Notes under the pieces: generated by a model
Database searches by the model: none
What the model saw: only the letters and a program-made list of their open reading frames with translations
Told to the model about the DNA's origin: nothing
Position numbers and translations under genes: made by a program
From: Parablautia sp. Marseille-Q6255
GTDB lineage: Bacteria > Bacillota > Clostridia > Lachnospirales > Lachnospiraceae
NCBI RefSeq assembly: GCF_951230155.1
Contig: NZ_CATNVD010000005.1
Coordinates: forward strand, 124,001-188,000
Length of the DNA: 64,000 bases
Direction of reading: 5' to 3'
In this document: positions 51,809 to 60,032 of the stretch, in pieces
How positions within the stretch are numbered: the first letter of the stretch is position 1
Layout of the letters: each line of letters starts with the position of its first letter

Positions 51809-52556
51809 GAAGCTTGTGACGCGGTATGGCAGTATAGAAGCCCTCCATGGAATCAGTCTTTCAATAGGTGCCAATGAAATGGTTGCATTGATCGGGGCAA
51901 ATGGGGCCGGAAAAACAACATTGCTCAACAGTATTTCAGGTACGTTGTCCACTTCTGGAAGAATAGAATTTGAAGGAAAAGATATTCAACAGATGAAAGC
52001 AGCGCACATAGCGAAAATGGGCGTATTGCAAGTACCAGAAGGGCGGCATGTATTTCCAGGGCTTACAGTTGAAGAAAATTTACTGGTGGGTACGGTGGCT
52101 AGCAAAGGGATGCGCCTGAAACCAGGAAATAATTCGGAAGATATGGAAATGGTTTTTGCGATTTTTCCCAGATTAAAAGAAAGAAGAAAACAGCTGGCGT
52201 GGAGTATGAGTGGTGGCGAGCAGCAGATGCTGGCGATTGGTCGGGCATTGATGGGTAAACCGAAACTGTTAATGCTTGATGAGCCAAGTATGGGACTTGC
52301 CCCGATTGTTATTGAGGAATTATTTGAAAAAATTGTTGAAATTAACAAAGCAGGTGTTCCAATCTTAATGGTGGAACAAAATGCCAGATTGGCGTTGAAG
52401 GTTTCTGACCGGGCTTATATTTTGGAACGGGGTATTATTACTGCGGAGGGAAAATCCGGAGATTTACTGCATGACCCGAAGGTACATGAAGCGTATCTTG
52501 GAAAGACAGTTGTAAGAGTAAAGAACAAAGAAAACGTGGGTAAGGAGGATGAATAG
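51795..52556 (+). CDS. livF: LivF-type ABC transporter ATPase
   Basis: 253 residues. Walker A GANGAGKTT lies near residues 35-43, PEGRHVFPGLTVEENL near 89-104 is the LivF hallmark, the signature is MSGGEQQML, and Walker B LLMLDEPSMGLAP follows. ATG 51795 lies seven bases after a GGAGGGGGG tract; TTG 51789 is too close to it. It ends one base before the isomerase-family gene. Confidence 0.93.
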   Translation: MLRIEKLVTRYGSIEALHGISLSIGANEMVALIGANGAGKTTLLNSISGTLSTSGRIEFEGKDIQQMKAAHIAKMGVLQVPEGRHVFPGLTVEENLLVGTVASKGMRLKPGNNSEDMEMVFAIFPRLKERRKQLAWSMSGGEQQMLAIGRALMGKPKLLMLDEPSMGLAPIVIEELFEKIVEINKAGVPILMVEQNARLALKVSDRAYILERGIITAEGKSGDLLHDPKVHEAYLGKTVVRVKNKENVGKEDE

Positions 52557-52557
52557 T

Positions 52558-53016
52558 ATGATTGTATCAATAGGCAGTGACCATGCGGGATATCAGTTAA
52601 AGGTAAAATTAATTAATCAGATTCGAGAATGGGGATATGAGGTGATTGATCAGGGATGTGACAATGACAGCGAGCCGGTATATTTTCCTGATGTGGCAAA
52701 AAAGGTTTGTGAGCCGGTAATAACGGGAAAAGCACAAAAAGCGATTATGTTTTGTGGTACAGGAGTAGGAGCATCCATAGCATGTAATAAGATTCCTGGA
52801 ATTCGAGCATCTATCATTCATGATATACACTGTGCCCATCAGGCAGTAGAGCATGATGATGTACAGGTGATGTGTATAGGCGGGAAAATAGTAGGAGATT
52901 GGCTGGCTCCGGATTTAATTAAAGCATTTCTGGAAGCAAAAGCAAATCAGGATAACTGGACCCCACATGTGGTAAGCATGCTGGCTGAAATGGATGGGAG
53001 TCTGCAAAATCAATAG
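52558..53016 (+). CDS. RpiB/LacA/LacB-family sugar-phosphate isomerase
   Basis: 152 residues, the family size. Members interconvert aldose and ketose phosphates (ribose-5-P, allose-6-P, galactose-6-P, erythrulose phosphates). GSDHAGYQLK near residues 6-15, the active-site Cys in FCGTGVGASIACNKIPGIRA near 65-84, and IGGKIVG near 108-114 match. The stretch usually reading HNDAN is EHDDVQV and the preceding Arg position is changed, which points away from plain RpiB specificity. AAGGAGGA sets the start at 52558. It is the last gene of the AT-rich transporter operon, so it probably acts on the phosphorylated transported compound. Confidence 0.85.
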   Translation: MIVSIGSDHAGYQLKVKLINQIREWGYEVIDQGCDNDSEPVYFPDVAKKVCEPVITGKAQKAIMFCGTGVGASIACNKIPGIRASIIHDIHCAHQAVEHDDVQVMCIGGKIVGDWLAPDLIKAFLEAKANQDNWTPHVVSMLAEMDGSLQNQ

Positions 53017-53068
53017 CAGGAGTAGCTTAAGGAGAAGACGAGAAAAATAAAATACATAACCTTTGCTT

Positions 53069-53101
53069 GGAAGCATCCACTTTGGAGTGGGTGCTTTCTT
53101 T
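53069..53101 (+). terminator. Terminator of the transporter-isomerase operon
   Basis: AAGCATCCACT (53071-53081) pairs with AGTGGGTGCTT (53086-53096) with G-T pairs and a short loop, followed by a T-rich stretch (TTCTTT). Confidence 0.8.
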
Positions 53102-53130
53102 ACATCGCGATGGTATAAAAAGAAAAAATC

Positions 53131-53139
53131 TGTTATAAT
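53131..53139 (+). promoter_or_regulatory. Extended -10 promoter of the AroE-like gene
   Basis: TATAAT (53134-53139) with TG one base before it (TGTTATAAT). The -35 region is poor. Confidence 0.55.
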
Positions 53140-53170
53140 CGAAACAGATAAAAGAAGTATATGACAGATA

Positions 53171-53191
53171 GGTTTATGATTACAGTAAACC
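53171..53191 (+). promoter_or_regulatory. Inverted repeat in the leader of the AroE-like gene
   Basis: GGTTTA (53171-53176) and TAAACC (53186-53191) flank nine bases, about 30 bases after the -10. A possible operator; the regulator is unknown. Confidence 0.35.
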
Positions 53192-53245
53192 AGATTTTAC
53201 AGATTGAAAAAGCAGCAAATTATTTTGTGTAACAGGAGGAAGCAT

Positions 53246-54106
53246 ATGAACAAGAATTATCGTGCAGAATTAACGGGTGTGTTTGGAGACCCGGTGGATG
53301 GGAACCCGACCGGGGTGATGGAGGAAGCAGGTTACGAGGCGCTTGGTTTGAATTTCCGGTATATTACGATGAAGGTGACGCCGCAGGATTTTCCTGATGC
53401 AATGCGGGCGGTAAAGGCGCTGCATATGCGGGGCGTGAATCTGACGATGCCGCATAAGATACAGGTGCTGGATTATCTGGATGAGCGCTCAGAGGCGGCA
53501 GATATTATCGGGGCAGTGAATACGGTTGTTGTGCGTGAGGATGGGAAACTGTTTGGTGAAAATACGGATGGCAAAGGATTTGTGGAGGCTTTGCATCGGG
53601 CAGGTGTGACACTGGATAAAAAGCATGTGACGATTCTCGGCGCCGGCGGGGCTGCCAGAGCAATCGCTGTTGAGTGTGCGCTGGCGGGAGCAAAGGACAT
53701 TGCCATTATAAATCGTACCCTGTCAAGAGCGCAGGAGCTTGCGGAGCTGATCTGCAAAAGGACGAAGGCAAAGGGAACCGCCCTTGCGTGGAAAGCGAAC
53801 ATGGCAGTCCCCGCACAGACTGACATTCTGGTCAACGCTACCTGCATCGGGCTGATGCCGGACTGCGGGGCGCTTCCGGATCTGGATTATGATACCATAA
53901 CTTCTCAGATGACCGTATCGGATGTTGTTTTTAATCCGTCCTTTACCGGCTTTCTGGCAGAAGCGCAAAAGCGCGGCGCCAAAACAGTCAGCGGTCTGGG
54001 AATGCTCGCATGTCAGGGAGCAAGAAATTTTACGCTCTGGACAGGGAAAGAAGCGCCGCTGGAGATTATGGAGCAGAAGCTTTGTGAGGAATTTGGAGAG
54101 GCTTAA
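53246..54106 (+). CDS. Shikimate dehydrogenase-like protein lacking the substrate-binding serines
   Basis: 286 residues with the AroE fold. The catalytic Lys71 in NLTMPHK and Asp108 in NTDG are kept, and GAGGAARAIA near 132-141 is the NADP-binding loop. The N-terminal motif that binds shikimate, HSxSP, is instead DGNPTG: Asn20 and Thr22 replace both serines. The aroE gene at 31576 in this window keeps them. It therefore probably acts on a related but different acid, such as quinate or an amino derivative. GGAGG precedes ATG 53246. It has its own promoter, and base composition is closer to the host than to the AT-rich operon before it. Confidence 0.85.
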   Translation: MNKNYRAELTGVFGDPVDGNPTGVMEEAGYEALGLNFRYITMKVTPQDFPDAMRAVKALHMRGVNLTMPHKIQVLDYLDERSEAADIIGAVNTVVVREDGKLFGENTDGKGFVEALHRAGVTLDKKHVTILGAGGAARAIAVECALAGAKDIAIINRTLSRAQELAELICKRTKAKGTALAWKANMAVPAQTDILVNATCIGLMPDCGALPDLDYDTITSQMTVSDVVFNPSFTGFLAEAQKRGAKTVSGLGMLACQGARNFTLWTGKEAPLEIMEQKLCEEFGEA

Positions 54107-54121
54107 GCGGGCGAAAGATTT

Positions 54122-54166
54122 GGAGGGGATGCTGCAAAATCTACTGAAATAAGCAGCATCCCCTCC
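54122..54166. terminator. Hairpin between convergent AroE-like and HAD genes
   Basis: A perfect 14-bp stem GGAGGGGATGCTGC/GCAGCATCCCCTCC (54122-54135 with 54153-54166) around 17 bases. No T run follows on either strand, so its termination strength is uncertain. Confidence 0.7.
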
Positions 54167-54191
54167 GGTATATTATTATGTTCGCTGTTTT

Positions 54192-54800
54192 TTATGGGTG
54201 GAGCAGTTTTTCAAGCTCTGTTTCTGCCTGCTCCTGACTTCTGAAATGGACGGTGTGGAAGCCGAGACGTTTTGCAGTCTCGATATTTTCCAGTGTATCA
54301 TCGAGAAAGACAGATTCCTCCGGTATGATCTGCGGATAACGGGAAAGCAGGGAGCGGTAGATATCCTCATCCGGCTTGATCTGCTTTACCTCACAGGAGA
54401 AGACACCGCCGTCAAGCAGCGGGAGAAAATCAAGCGCGCTGCGCGTCTCCTGGATCATCCATGCAGAATAATTAGAGAGATAGTAGGTGTGATATCCGTG
54501 CTCCCTGAGTGTATGCAGCCACAGCTTTGCATAGGGTCGTCTGGAGACGAATGAGGCGGATTTTAAAAATACCTGACGAGTGTCTTCGCGGTATTCTTCC
54601 GGAGCAAGTAAGATAAAGCGCTCCAGAAGCTCTTCCATGCTGAGTACGCCGCGGTCCAGCTCCTTCCAGAGCGGTCCGCCGATCAGTGCATTTGTAATTG
54701 CGGCTTCTTTTTCCGGGGAAAATCCAAATTTTCTGATATAGCCGGTCCAGTCGAGGCCGACCAGTACCCCTCCGATATCAAAAATTACATTTCGAATCAT
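54192..54800 (-). CDS. HAD superfamily IA hydrolase
   Basis: 202 residues. Motif I is FDIGGVLVGLD near residues 6-16; the first Asp is present, but the usual DxD second Asp is Gly. Motif II is the Ser in YLSNYS near 108-113, motif III the Lys in KPDEDIY near 145-151, and motif IV DDTLENIETAKRLG near 166-179. The fold is a phosphatase-type HAD. The missing second Asp matches the subgroup reading DxGGVL, which includes epoxide-hydrolase-like and YihX-like phosphatases. The start at 54800 is set by AAAGGAG; the frame opens 36 codons earlier. The substrate is unknown. Confidence 0.85.
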   Translation of the reverse strand: MIRNVIFDIGGVLVGLDWTGYIRKFGFSPEKEAAITNALIGGPLWKELDRGVLSMEELLERFILLAPEEYREDTRQVFLKSASFVSRRPYAKLWLHTLREHGYHTYYLSNYSAWMIQETRSALDFLPLLDGGVFSCEVKQIKPDEDIYRSLLSRYPQIIPEESVFLDDTLENIETAKRLGFHTVHFRSQEQAETELEKLLHP

Positions 54801-54816
54801 AAAATTTCTCCTTTTG

Positions 54817-55086
54817 TCATTCCTGCCTGTGTTTATCTGACAGGTTTTTGTCTGTATCTTTTTGTGTGAGATCATTCTGTTTGAATTTATCGCGATTGTC
54901 AAGCACACGGGTGATCAGGATCATACCGTAGAGCAGACATGGTACGATGACCGTGCAGGCGATCGACGCAAGGAGCACGTTCTGACTGGCCGGATTTGCG
55001 GTAAGACCAAGAAACAGGGTCACACCGTACATACCGAGCAGAAGAAGGGCGCCGATCAGTGCAAGGATCCGTTTTAATTTCTGCAT
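54817..55086 (-). CDS. Small two-span membrane protein
   Basis: 89 residues with two hydrophobic segments (about 7-28 and 38-60) and a charged C-terminal tail (DNRDKFKQNDLTQKDTDKN). I do not recognise the family. GAAAGGAA lies before the ATG at 55086. It is 16 bases upstream of the HAD start on the same strand, so they may be co-transcribed. Confidence 0.6.
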   Translation of the reverse strand: MQKLKRILALIGALLLLGMYGVTLFLGLTANPASQNVLLASIACTVIVPCLLYGMILITRVLDNRDKFKQNDLTQKDTDKNLSDKHRQE

Positions 55087-55177
55087 AAATGTGTTCGTTC
55101 CTTTCTGATTTTCCTATTTGCGTTTCAGACACCCTGCTATTCTATCAGAAATTCCAGGAAAAGGGAAGCAGAGAATT

Positions 55178-55909
55178 TTATGCCCGTATGTCTCTGTGTT
55201 TAAGCAGCCATATGGCGATTGCATAAAAAAGAATAAAAAAGAAAGCAGTCGCCGCCAGAAATGCGGGCAGTCCCCCGGACAACGCATCTTCTGTCTTGTT
55301 TGCGTTCATTCCCATGAGCATCAAAGTGTAAGGCCAGTACAGTCCCAGCCCCTTGTTAGAGATCAGCAGACCGAGTACGCTTCCGATAAGGGAAATGCCG
55401 ATCGGGACAGAGAAGCTGCGTATGGTCATGGATAAAAGGAGCTGGAGCGCTCCGATAGCAGCTGCGGCGAGCGTACCGCGAAGGAGCCACAAAAGGATCT
55501 GTACAGGCGGCAGGCCGGGAAGCCCGATGAATTTTCCGCCCAGAAAGAAGAGCACGCCTACCCAAAGCTGTGTAAAGAGCGTGACCTGAAAGATCACAGA
55601 AAGCTTGCCCAGATAAAGGCAGGGGAGGGAGACCGGCGCCGTCATGAGCACATTCCAGTTGTTGCTGCAGTGCTCCAGACGCCAGAGGTAGGAGCAGTAC
55701 AGTGCGACCAGAGGGGCATAAAAGAAACAGGCGTAAAACAGCGTATGCTGTGTCCACAGAGAATACCAGCCCTGTGACAGAATTTCTGTATTTTGCAGAT
55801 AATTAAAGGTTCCCATGACAGCCGGGATGATGGGGATAAAAATACAGGCAGGAAAGATAATGCAGTGACGCAGCTTCTGCTGTTCTGCATGGATACATCG
55901 AAGAAGCAT
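55178..55909 (-). CDS. ABC-2 type permease, lantibiotic-protection family (second permease)
   Basis: 243-residue membrane protein with six hydrophobic segments. It resembles the EpiG/MutG/CprC type permeases that export or exclude lantibiotics (APVSLPCLYLGKLSVIF, SFSVPIGISLIGSVLGLLISNKG). It is the last gene of a three-gene minus-strand unit: ATPase, permease, permease. It lies three bases after the first permease gene. Divergence from a two-component system supports a peptide-antibiotic defence role, like CprABC-CprRK of Clostridioides difficile, by analogy. Confidence 0.8.
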   Translation of the reverse strand: MLLRCIHAEQQKLRHCIIFPACIFIPIIPAVMGTFNYLQNTEILSQGWYSLWTQHTLFYACFFYAPLVALYCSYLWRLEHCSNNWNVLMTAPVSLPCLYLGKLSVIFQVTLFTQLWVGVLFFLGGKFIGLPGLPPVQILLWLLRGTLAAAAIGALQLLLSMTIRSFSVPIGISLIGSVLGLLISNKGLGLYWPYTLMLMGMNANKTEDALSGGLPAFLAATAFFFILFYAIAIWLLKHRDIRA

Positions 55910-55912
55910 GGA

Positions 55913-56686
55913 TCAGACCTCCTTTTTTGCGGTAAATGTACGGGTGACAAGGTATGCGGCAACAGTAAAACAGAGAAATATGGCGAATTTTGCTGCCGGG
56001 AAAGCGATATCATAATATTCGATATACCTTGTGGCAGCATCCCAGTTCATGCCGATCACAGAGAATGCGGCATAATAGCCCCACAGGATCAGGCGGGAGA
56101 TATCAGCCGGGAAAAACATGGAAAACAGCCCGAGAAATGATCCGGCAAGTCCTGTGACAAGCGGCAGGATCTGGCTGCGTGAGTGCATGGACAGAAATTG
56201 CTGTACACACAGAACGAGGGCGCTTACCGTAAATACAACGACGACGGACTGCGCAAGCTGCACAGGATCAAGCTGCTCCCTGATCGGATAGAGCATTCCG
56301 CAAAGTGGAAGGAGCGCTCCCTGACCAAGTGAAAAGAGGGCCAGGTATTTCAGCCCCAACAGGTATTTGCAGTCGTAAAGGACTGTGCGCTTTTGCATGG
56401 TATAGAGAAGCTTCAGAGTATCTCCTTTTATCTCCATATCGCAGAGCCGGCTGGCAATGACAGCACACATAATGGGCAGAAGGATCACATTTAGCATGGG
56501 CAGGTTATATAAAAGCATGGTGTATCCGTGCCGCATATCATCAGAGGACGCCGTACTTAGCTGCCACAATGCCCAGAGAAATTCAAATCCCCAGAATATG
56601 GCGGGGATGCTCCAGATATATCTGCGCCGGGATTTCTGCTTTTCTGCGCGCCACTGTCTTCGGAAGGAAACGAAGGTGTCTTTCAT
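55913..56686 (-). CDS. ABC-2 type permease, lantibiotic-protection family (first permease)
   Basis: 257-residue membrane protein with six hydrophobic segments, of the EpiE/MutE/CprB type (YNLPMLNVILLPIMCAVIASRLCDMEIKGDTLKLL is characteristic of this family). Its start overlaps the ATPase stop by four bases (ATGA). It should form a heteromer with the next permease and the ATPase. Confidence 0.82.
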   Translation of the reverse strand: MKDTFVSFRRQWRAEKQKSRRRYIWSIPAIFWGFEFLWALWQLSTASSDDMRHGYTMLLYNLPMLNVILLPIMCAVIASRLCDMEIKGDTLKLLYTMQKRTVLYDCKYLLGLKYLALFSLGQGALLPLCGMLYPIREQLDPVQLAQSVVVVFTVSALVLCVQQFLSMHSRSQILPLVTGLAGSFLGLFSMFFPADISRLILWGYYAAFSVIGMNWDAATRYIEYYDIAFPAAKFAIFLCFTVAAYLVTRTFTAKKEV

Positions 56687-57597
56687 AGGCTCACCTGCTT
56701 TCCTGTAAGATCAAGGAAAATATCCTCAAGGCTTTTTTGCTGCTGGGAAAGACGGAGTACGCCGATGCCCTCTGCTACGAGAAGCGCTACCGCACGTATG
56801 ACCGTCTGATCATCCATCGACATCAAAAAAAGTGCATCCTGCGTCCACCTGACCGGAATACCGGCGCGTTCCAGTATGTTAAATGCATTCCGGTCATGAT
56901 CTGTATGCAAAAGCAGCTGCGAACGGCTGTGCTCATGGAGTGCGGACAGCGTATCCTGAAAAATGAGCTGTCCTTTATCGATGATTCCGACATGCGTTGC
57001 CATCTGATCAATCTCAGAGAGCAGGTGGCTGGAGATCAAAACGGTGATGCCGTAATCGGCTGGCAGAGAGCAGATCAGCTCACGCATTTCCTGGATACCG
57101 GCAGGATCGAGTCCGTTTGTCGGCTCATCCAGGAGCAGCAGCCTGGGATTTCCAAGAAGGGCGGCAGCCAGACCGAGACGCTGCTTCATGCCGAGGGAGT
57201 ACTGGCGGACTTTTTTATCCTTCTGGTCTTCCATGCGTACGATATGCAGCACACGGTCGATATCCTTCTCAGGAACCTGTTTGAGTGTACAGATGATCCT
57301 TAGATTTTCCTGCCCGCTTAAATGCCCGTAATAGGCCGGGGATTCGATCAGTGATCCGGTAGCCGAAAGGATGGACAGCCGGTTTTCCGGGGATACCCTG
57401 TGCCCGAGAATGGACATACGTCCGGCAGTGGGATGGACAAGTCCGAGCAGCAGCTTCATTGTTGTTGATTTGCCCGCGCCGTTTGGCCCGAGAAAACCAT
57501 AAATGCTTTCTTCGGGTACGCGCAGGTCAAGCTGATTTACAACGGTTTTGTGATGATACTGTTTTGTAAGTGCGTCTGTAAAAATAACAGTTTTCAT
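56683..57597 (-). CDS. ABC transporter ATPase, lantibiotic/bacitracin-protection type
   Basis: 304 residues, longer than minimal, with a C-terminal accessory domain common in BcrA/MutF-type ATPases. Walker A GPNGAGKST lies near residues 38-46, the signature YSLGMKQRLGLA near 136-147, Walker B LLLLDEPTNGLDP near 155-167 and the switch His in ISSHLL. AGGAGG precedes the ATG. It is the first gene of the minus-strand transporter and is divergent from the regulatory two-component genes. Confidence 0.92.
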   Translation of the reverse strand: MKTVIFTDALTKQYHHKTVVNQLDLRVPEESIYGFLGPNGAGKSTTMKLLLGLVHPTAGRMSILGHRVSPENRLSILSATGSLIESPAYYGHLSGQENLRIICTLKQVPEKDIDRVLHIVRMEDQKDKKVRQYSLGMKQRLGLAAALLGNPRLLLLDEPTNGLDPAGIQEMRELICSLPADYGITVLISSHLLSEIDQMATHVGIIDKGQLIFQDTLSALHEHSRSQLLLHTDHDRNAFNILERAGIPVRWTQDALFLMSMDDQTVIRAVALLVAEGIGVLRLSQQQKSLEDIFLDLTGKQVSL

Positions 57598-57629
57598 GAA
57601 ATGCCTCCTGATATATTTGATCTGCCTGC

Positions 57630-57635
57630 AGTATA
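57630..57635 (-). promoter_or_regulatory. -10 of the transporter promoter without a -35
   Basis: On the minus strand TATACT. No TTGACA-like hexamer lies 16-18 bases further, which suggests activation by a bound regulator. Confidence 0.4.
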
Positions 57636-57655
57636 AAGCGGCAGCATTAGGTGAG

Positions 57656-57683
57656 GCTTAAGCGTACCTTATTTTTAGCTTAA
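57656..57683. promoter_or_regulatory. Direct repeat GCTTAA, possible response-regulator site
   Basis: GCTTAA at 57656-57661 and 57678-57683, 22 bases apart (two helical turns), placed between the divergent transporter and regulator promoters. Confidence 0.35.
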
Positions 57684-57696
57684 ATTTAGGAAGGTT

Positions 57697-57727
57697 TTGT
57701 ACAGAACAGAAGATTTTCCTATATAAT
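57697..57727 (+). promoter_or_regulatory. Promoter of the two-component system
   Basis: TTGTAC (57697-57702), a long 19-base spacer and a perfect TATAAT (57722-57727). Confidence 0.5.
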
Positions 57728-57798
57728 AGACAGGACAGCGCCAAAGCAAATGCAGGACAGCCAGGCGCTTGCAAAGGACAAGAAAAGAGGAGAAGAAA

Positions 57799-58515
57799 AT
57801 GGAGCTGTATGAAAGAAAGATATTACTTGTGGATGATAATATGGAGCTGGTGCGTATGATCCGTGATATTTTGAGACGGAGCGGTTACAGAAATATCGTT
57901 ACGGCAGGCTCAGTAAGAGAGGGGATACGTGTGTTTCAGGAGCAGAAGCCGGATCTGGCCGTACTGGATGTCATGCTGCCGGACGGGGATGGATTCGTAC
58001 TGTTTGAAAGGCTTCGGCAGATTTCACCGGTACCGATCCTGTTTTTGTCAGCGAGAGATGAAGATCGTGACCGTCTTTTCGGCCTGGGACTCGGTGCAGA
58101 TGATTATGTCACAAAGCCATTTTTGCCGCAGGAGCTTGTCCTGCGCGTGGGAGCAGTATTGAAGCGGACGTATCAGCCGCTTGCGGCCGGGCAGCCGCAG
58201 GAGCAGGTGCTGCGGCTGGGAGAGCACGAGATCCTGTTTGACCGCGCCTGTGTCAGATACCAGGGCAGGGAGACAATGTTTACAGCAAAGGAGCTGACAC
58301 TTTTGCAGAAATTAAATGAGAACCGGGGCAGGATCGTTACCTTTGATGCGCTGTGCAGTGTGGCCTGGGGCGATTCGTATTATGGATATGAGAATACTCT
58401 GATGGTCCATATCAGACATCTGCGGGAAAAGATCGAGGAGGATCCCTCGCATCCGCGCTGGCTTCTGACTGCGCGGGGGATTGGATACCGTCTAGTAAAG
58501 GAGCAGGAGGTATGA
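57799..58515 (+). CDS. OmpR-family response regulator
   Basis: 238 residues. The receiver domain has the acidic pair DD at 12-13, the phosphoacceptor Asp57 in VLDVMLPD, and Lys in VTKPF. The winged-helix DNA-binding domain covers about 140-235, with HIRHLREKI and TARGIGYRL. The frame opens at 57769, but AGAGGAG before ATG 57799 decides. It overlaps the kinase start by four bases and is divergent from the lantibiotic-type transporter, its likely target. Confidence 0.94.
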   Translation: MELYERKILLVDDNMELVRMIRDILRRSGYRNIVTAGSVREGIRVFQEQKPDLAVLDVMLPDGDGFVLFERLRQISPVPILFLSARDEDRDRLFGLGLGADDYVTKPFLPQELVLRVGAVLKRTYQPLAAGQPQEQVLRLGEHEILFDRACVRYQGRETMFTAKELTLLQKLNENRGRIVTFDALCSVAWGDSYYGYENTLMVHIRHLREKIEEDPSHPRWLLTARGIGYRLVKEQEV

Positions 58516-59891
58516 AGAGTCTGTGGAAGGTCATACGGCGATATTCTCTGAGTGCAGGGCTGATCATCGCAGTCATCCTGTGCTGTAATGCAGCAGTGAT
58601 CCTGTATGTCGGATATGTGACGAGCAGCGAGCAGTGTAAGCATCTGGATTCCAAACAGGAGATGGAGAAAATCGGCGCGTCCCTTGAACCTGCGAATGAC
58701 AAGGAAAAAAGGACGTACAGGCTGTCTGAGCCTGGACAGAAGATTTTGGAGGAGTCGCAGTTTTTGTGGGCGCTGGGCATCGCGCCGGACGGCGCGGTTG
58801 TGTGGGAGTGGCAGGTGCCGGATCATATTCCCAGAAGTTATACGCTGCAGGATGTGGCGTCGTTTTCGAGGTGGTATCTGGGCGATTATCCGGTACGCGT
58901 ATGGCGCAGCGGTGAACTGCTGCTGGTTTTTGCGACAGATCCGCAGGTGGAGTCGAGGCACAGTCTGTTTATGTCCACTGTTTTTATCCGAAATGTTCCG
59001 TTGTATCTGAAAGTGTTTCTTGCAGTGAATGCAGGAGTGATCGTGATTTTTGTCCTTTGCTTTGGCTGGAGATTTTATCAGTCCATGCGTCCGGTCGCGC
59101 AGGGGATAGAACAGCTTTCACGAAAACAACCGCTGCAGCTGCGGGAAAAGGGAGTGACCGCAGAGCTTGCGGCAAAGCTTAATGACACGTCAAGGGTTCT
59201 GGAGGAGCAGAGCAGGATGCTTGCAAGGAGAGATGAAGCGCGCACAGAGTGGATCAGCGGCGTATCACATGATATTCGCACACCGCTGTCGCTGATCGTA
59301 GGATATGCAGACCGTCTGGCGCAGGCGGAGTCGCTTGGAAAAGAGGAGCAGGCAATGGCGCAGACGATCCGGCGACAGAGTATGATCATACGAAAGCTGG
59401 TGGAGGATCTGAATCTGACTTCAAAGCTTTCCTATGATTCACAGCCCCTTCACCGGACGATGTGTTCTCTGGCATTTTTGCTGCGGGACTGTATCGCTGA
59501 TTATTATAATGAGGGGCTGGAACAGAATTTTGAGATCCATGTAGAGATCTCCGAGGCAGCAGAACAGACAAAAATCTATGCAGATGCGGGACTGATCAGC
59601 CGGGCGCTGCGCAATCTGATCGGAAACAGCCTGAGGCATAATCCGCAGGGATGTACCGTAGAGGCGGTGCTTGCCGTATCATCAGGAAAGATTTTCTGCA
59701 GGATCAGCGACAGCGGGCCGGGGATTCCGGAGGAGATTGTCCAGAACATAGAGAAAAAAGACAGCAAGCTGCATATCATGGGGCTGCGTCTGGCGGCACA
59801 GATCACAAAGGCGCATGGAGGCGTCCTGGTGTTTCGCAAAAGATCCTCTGGAACGTACGATGCAGAGCTGATTTTTGACAGAGGATGGTGA
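58512..59891 (+). CDS. Sensor histidine kinase
   Basis: 459 residues. Two membrane spans (about 13-37 and 163-186) flank an extracellular sensor of about 125 residues. The phosphoacceptor His253 is in SHDIRTPLSLI. The ATPase domain has the N box LRNLIGNSLRHNPQG and the G1 box DSGPGIP; the second glycine box is degenerate (IMGLRLA). A large extracellular domain argues against the small BceS-like intramembrane sensor type and fits CprK-like or other sensors. Confidence 0.92.
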   Translation: MKSLWKVIRRYSLSAGLIIAVILCCNAAVILYVGYVTSSEQCKHLDSKQEMEKIGASLEPANDKEKRTYRLSEPGQKILEESQFLWALGIAPDGAVVWEWQVPDHIPRSYTLQDVASFSRWYLGDYPVRVWRSGELLLVFATDPQVESRHSLFMSTVFIRNVPLYLKVFLAVNAGVIVIFVLCFGWRFYQSMRPVAQGIEQLSRKQPLQLREKGVTAELAAKLNDTSRVLEEQSRMLARRDEARTEWISGVSHDIRTPLSLIVGYADRLAQAESLGKEEQAMAQTIRRQSMIIRKLVEDLNLTSKLSYDSQPLHRTMCSLAFLLRDCIADYYNEGLEQNFEIHVEISEAAEQTKIYADAGLISRALRNLIGNSLRHNPQGCTVEAVLAVSSGKIFCRISDSGPGIPEEIVQNIEKKDSKLHIMGLRLAAQITKAHGGVLVFRKRSSGTYDAELIFDRGW

Positions 59892-60032
59892 GACGGCAGA
59901 GGAGATGTGCGAAGGCGGCAGAAAGAGAGGATGTACTTACTATCCGCAGTTGAAAAAGCGGCTGCGCTGCGGTATGATGATTGGTATTACTACGTGACAG
60001 TCATGAAAACCGGAGGGAGAAAGGGAGATTGT

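Noticed and set aside
57799-59891. Two-component system as a BceRS-type pair
   Set aside because: The kinase has a long extracellular domain rather than the short loop of BceS-type sensors, and the adjacent transporter has two separate small permeases rather than a large FtsX-like BceB.
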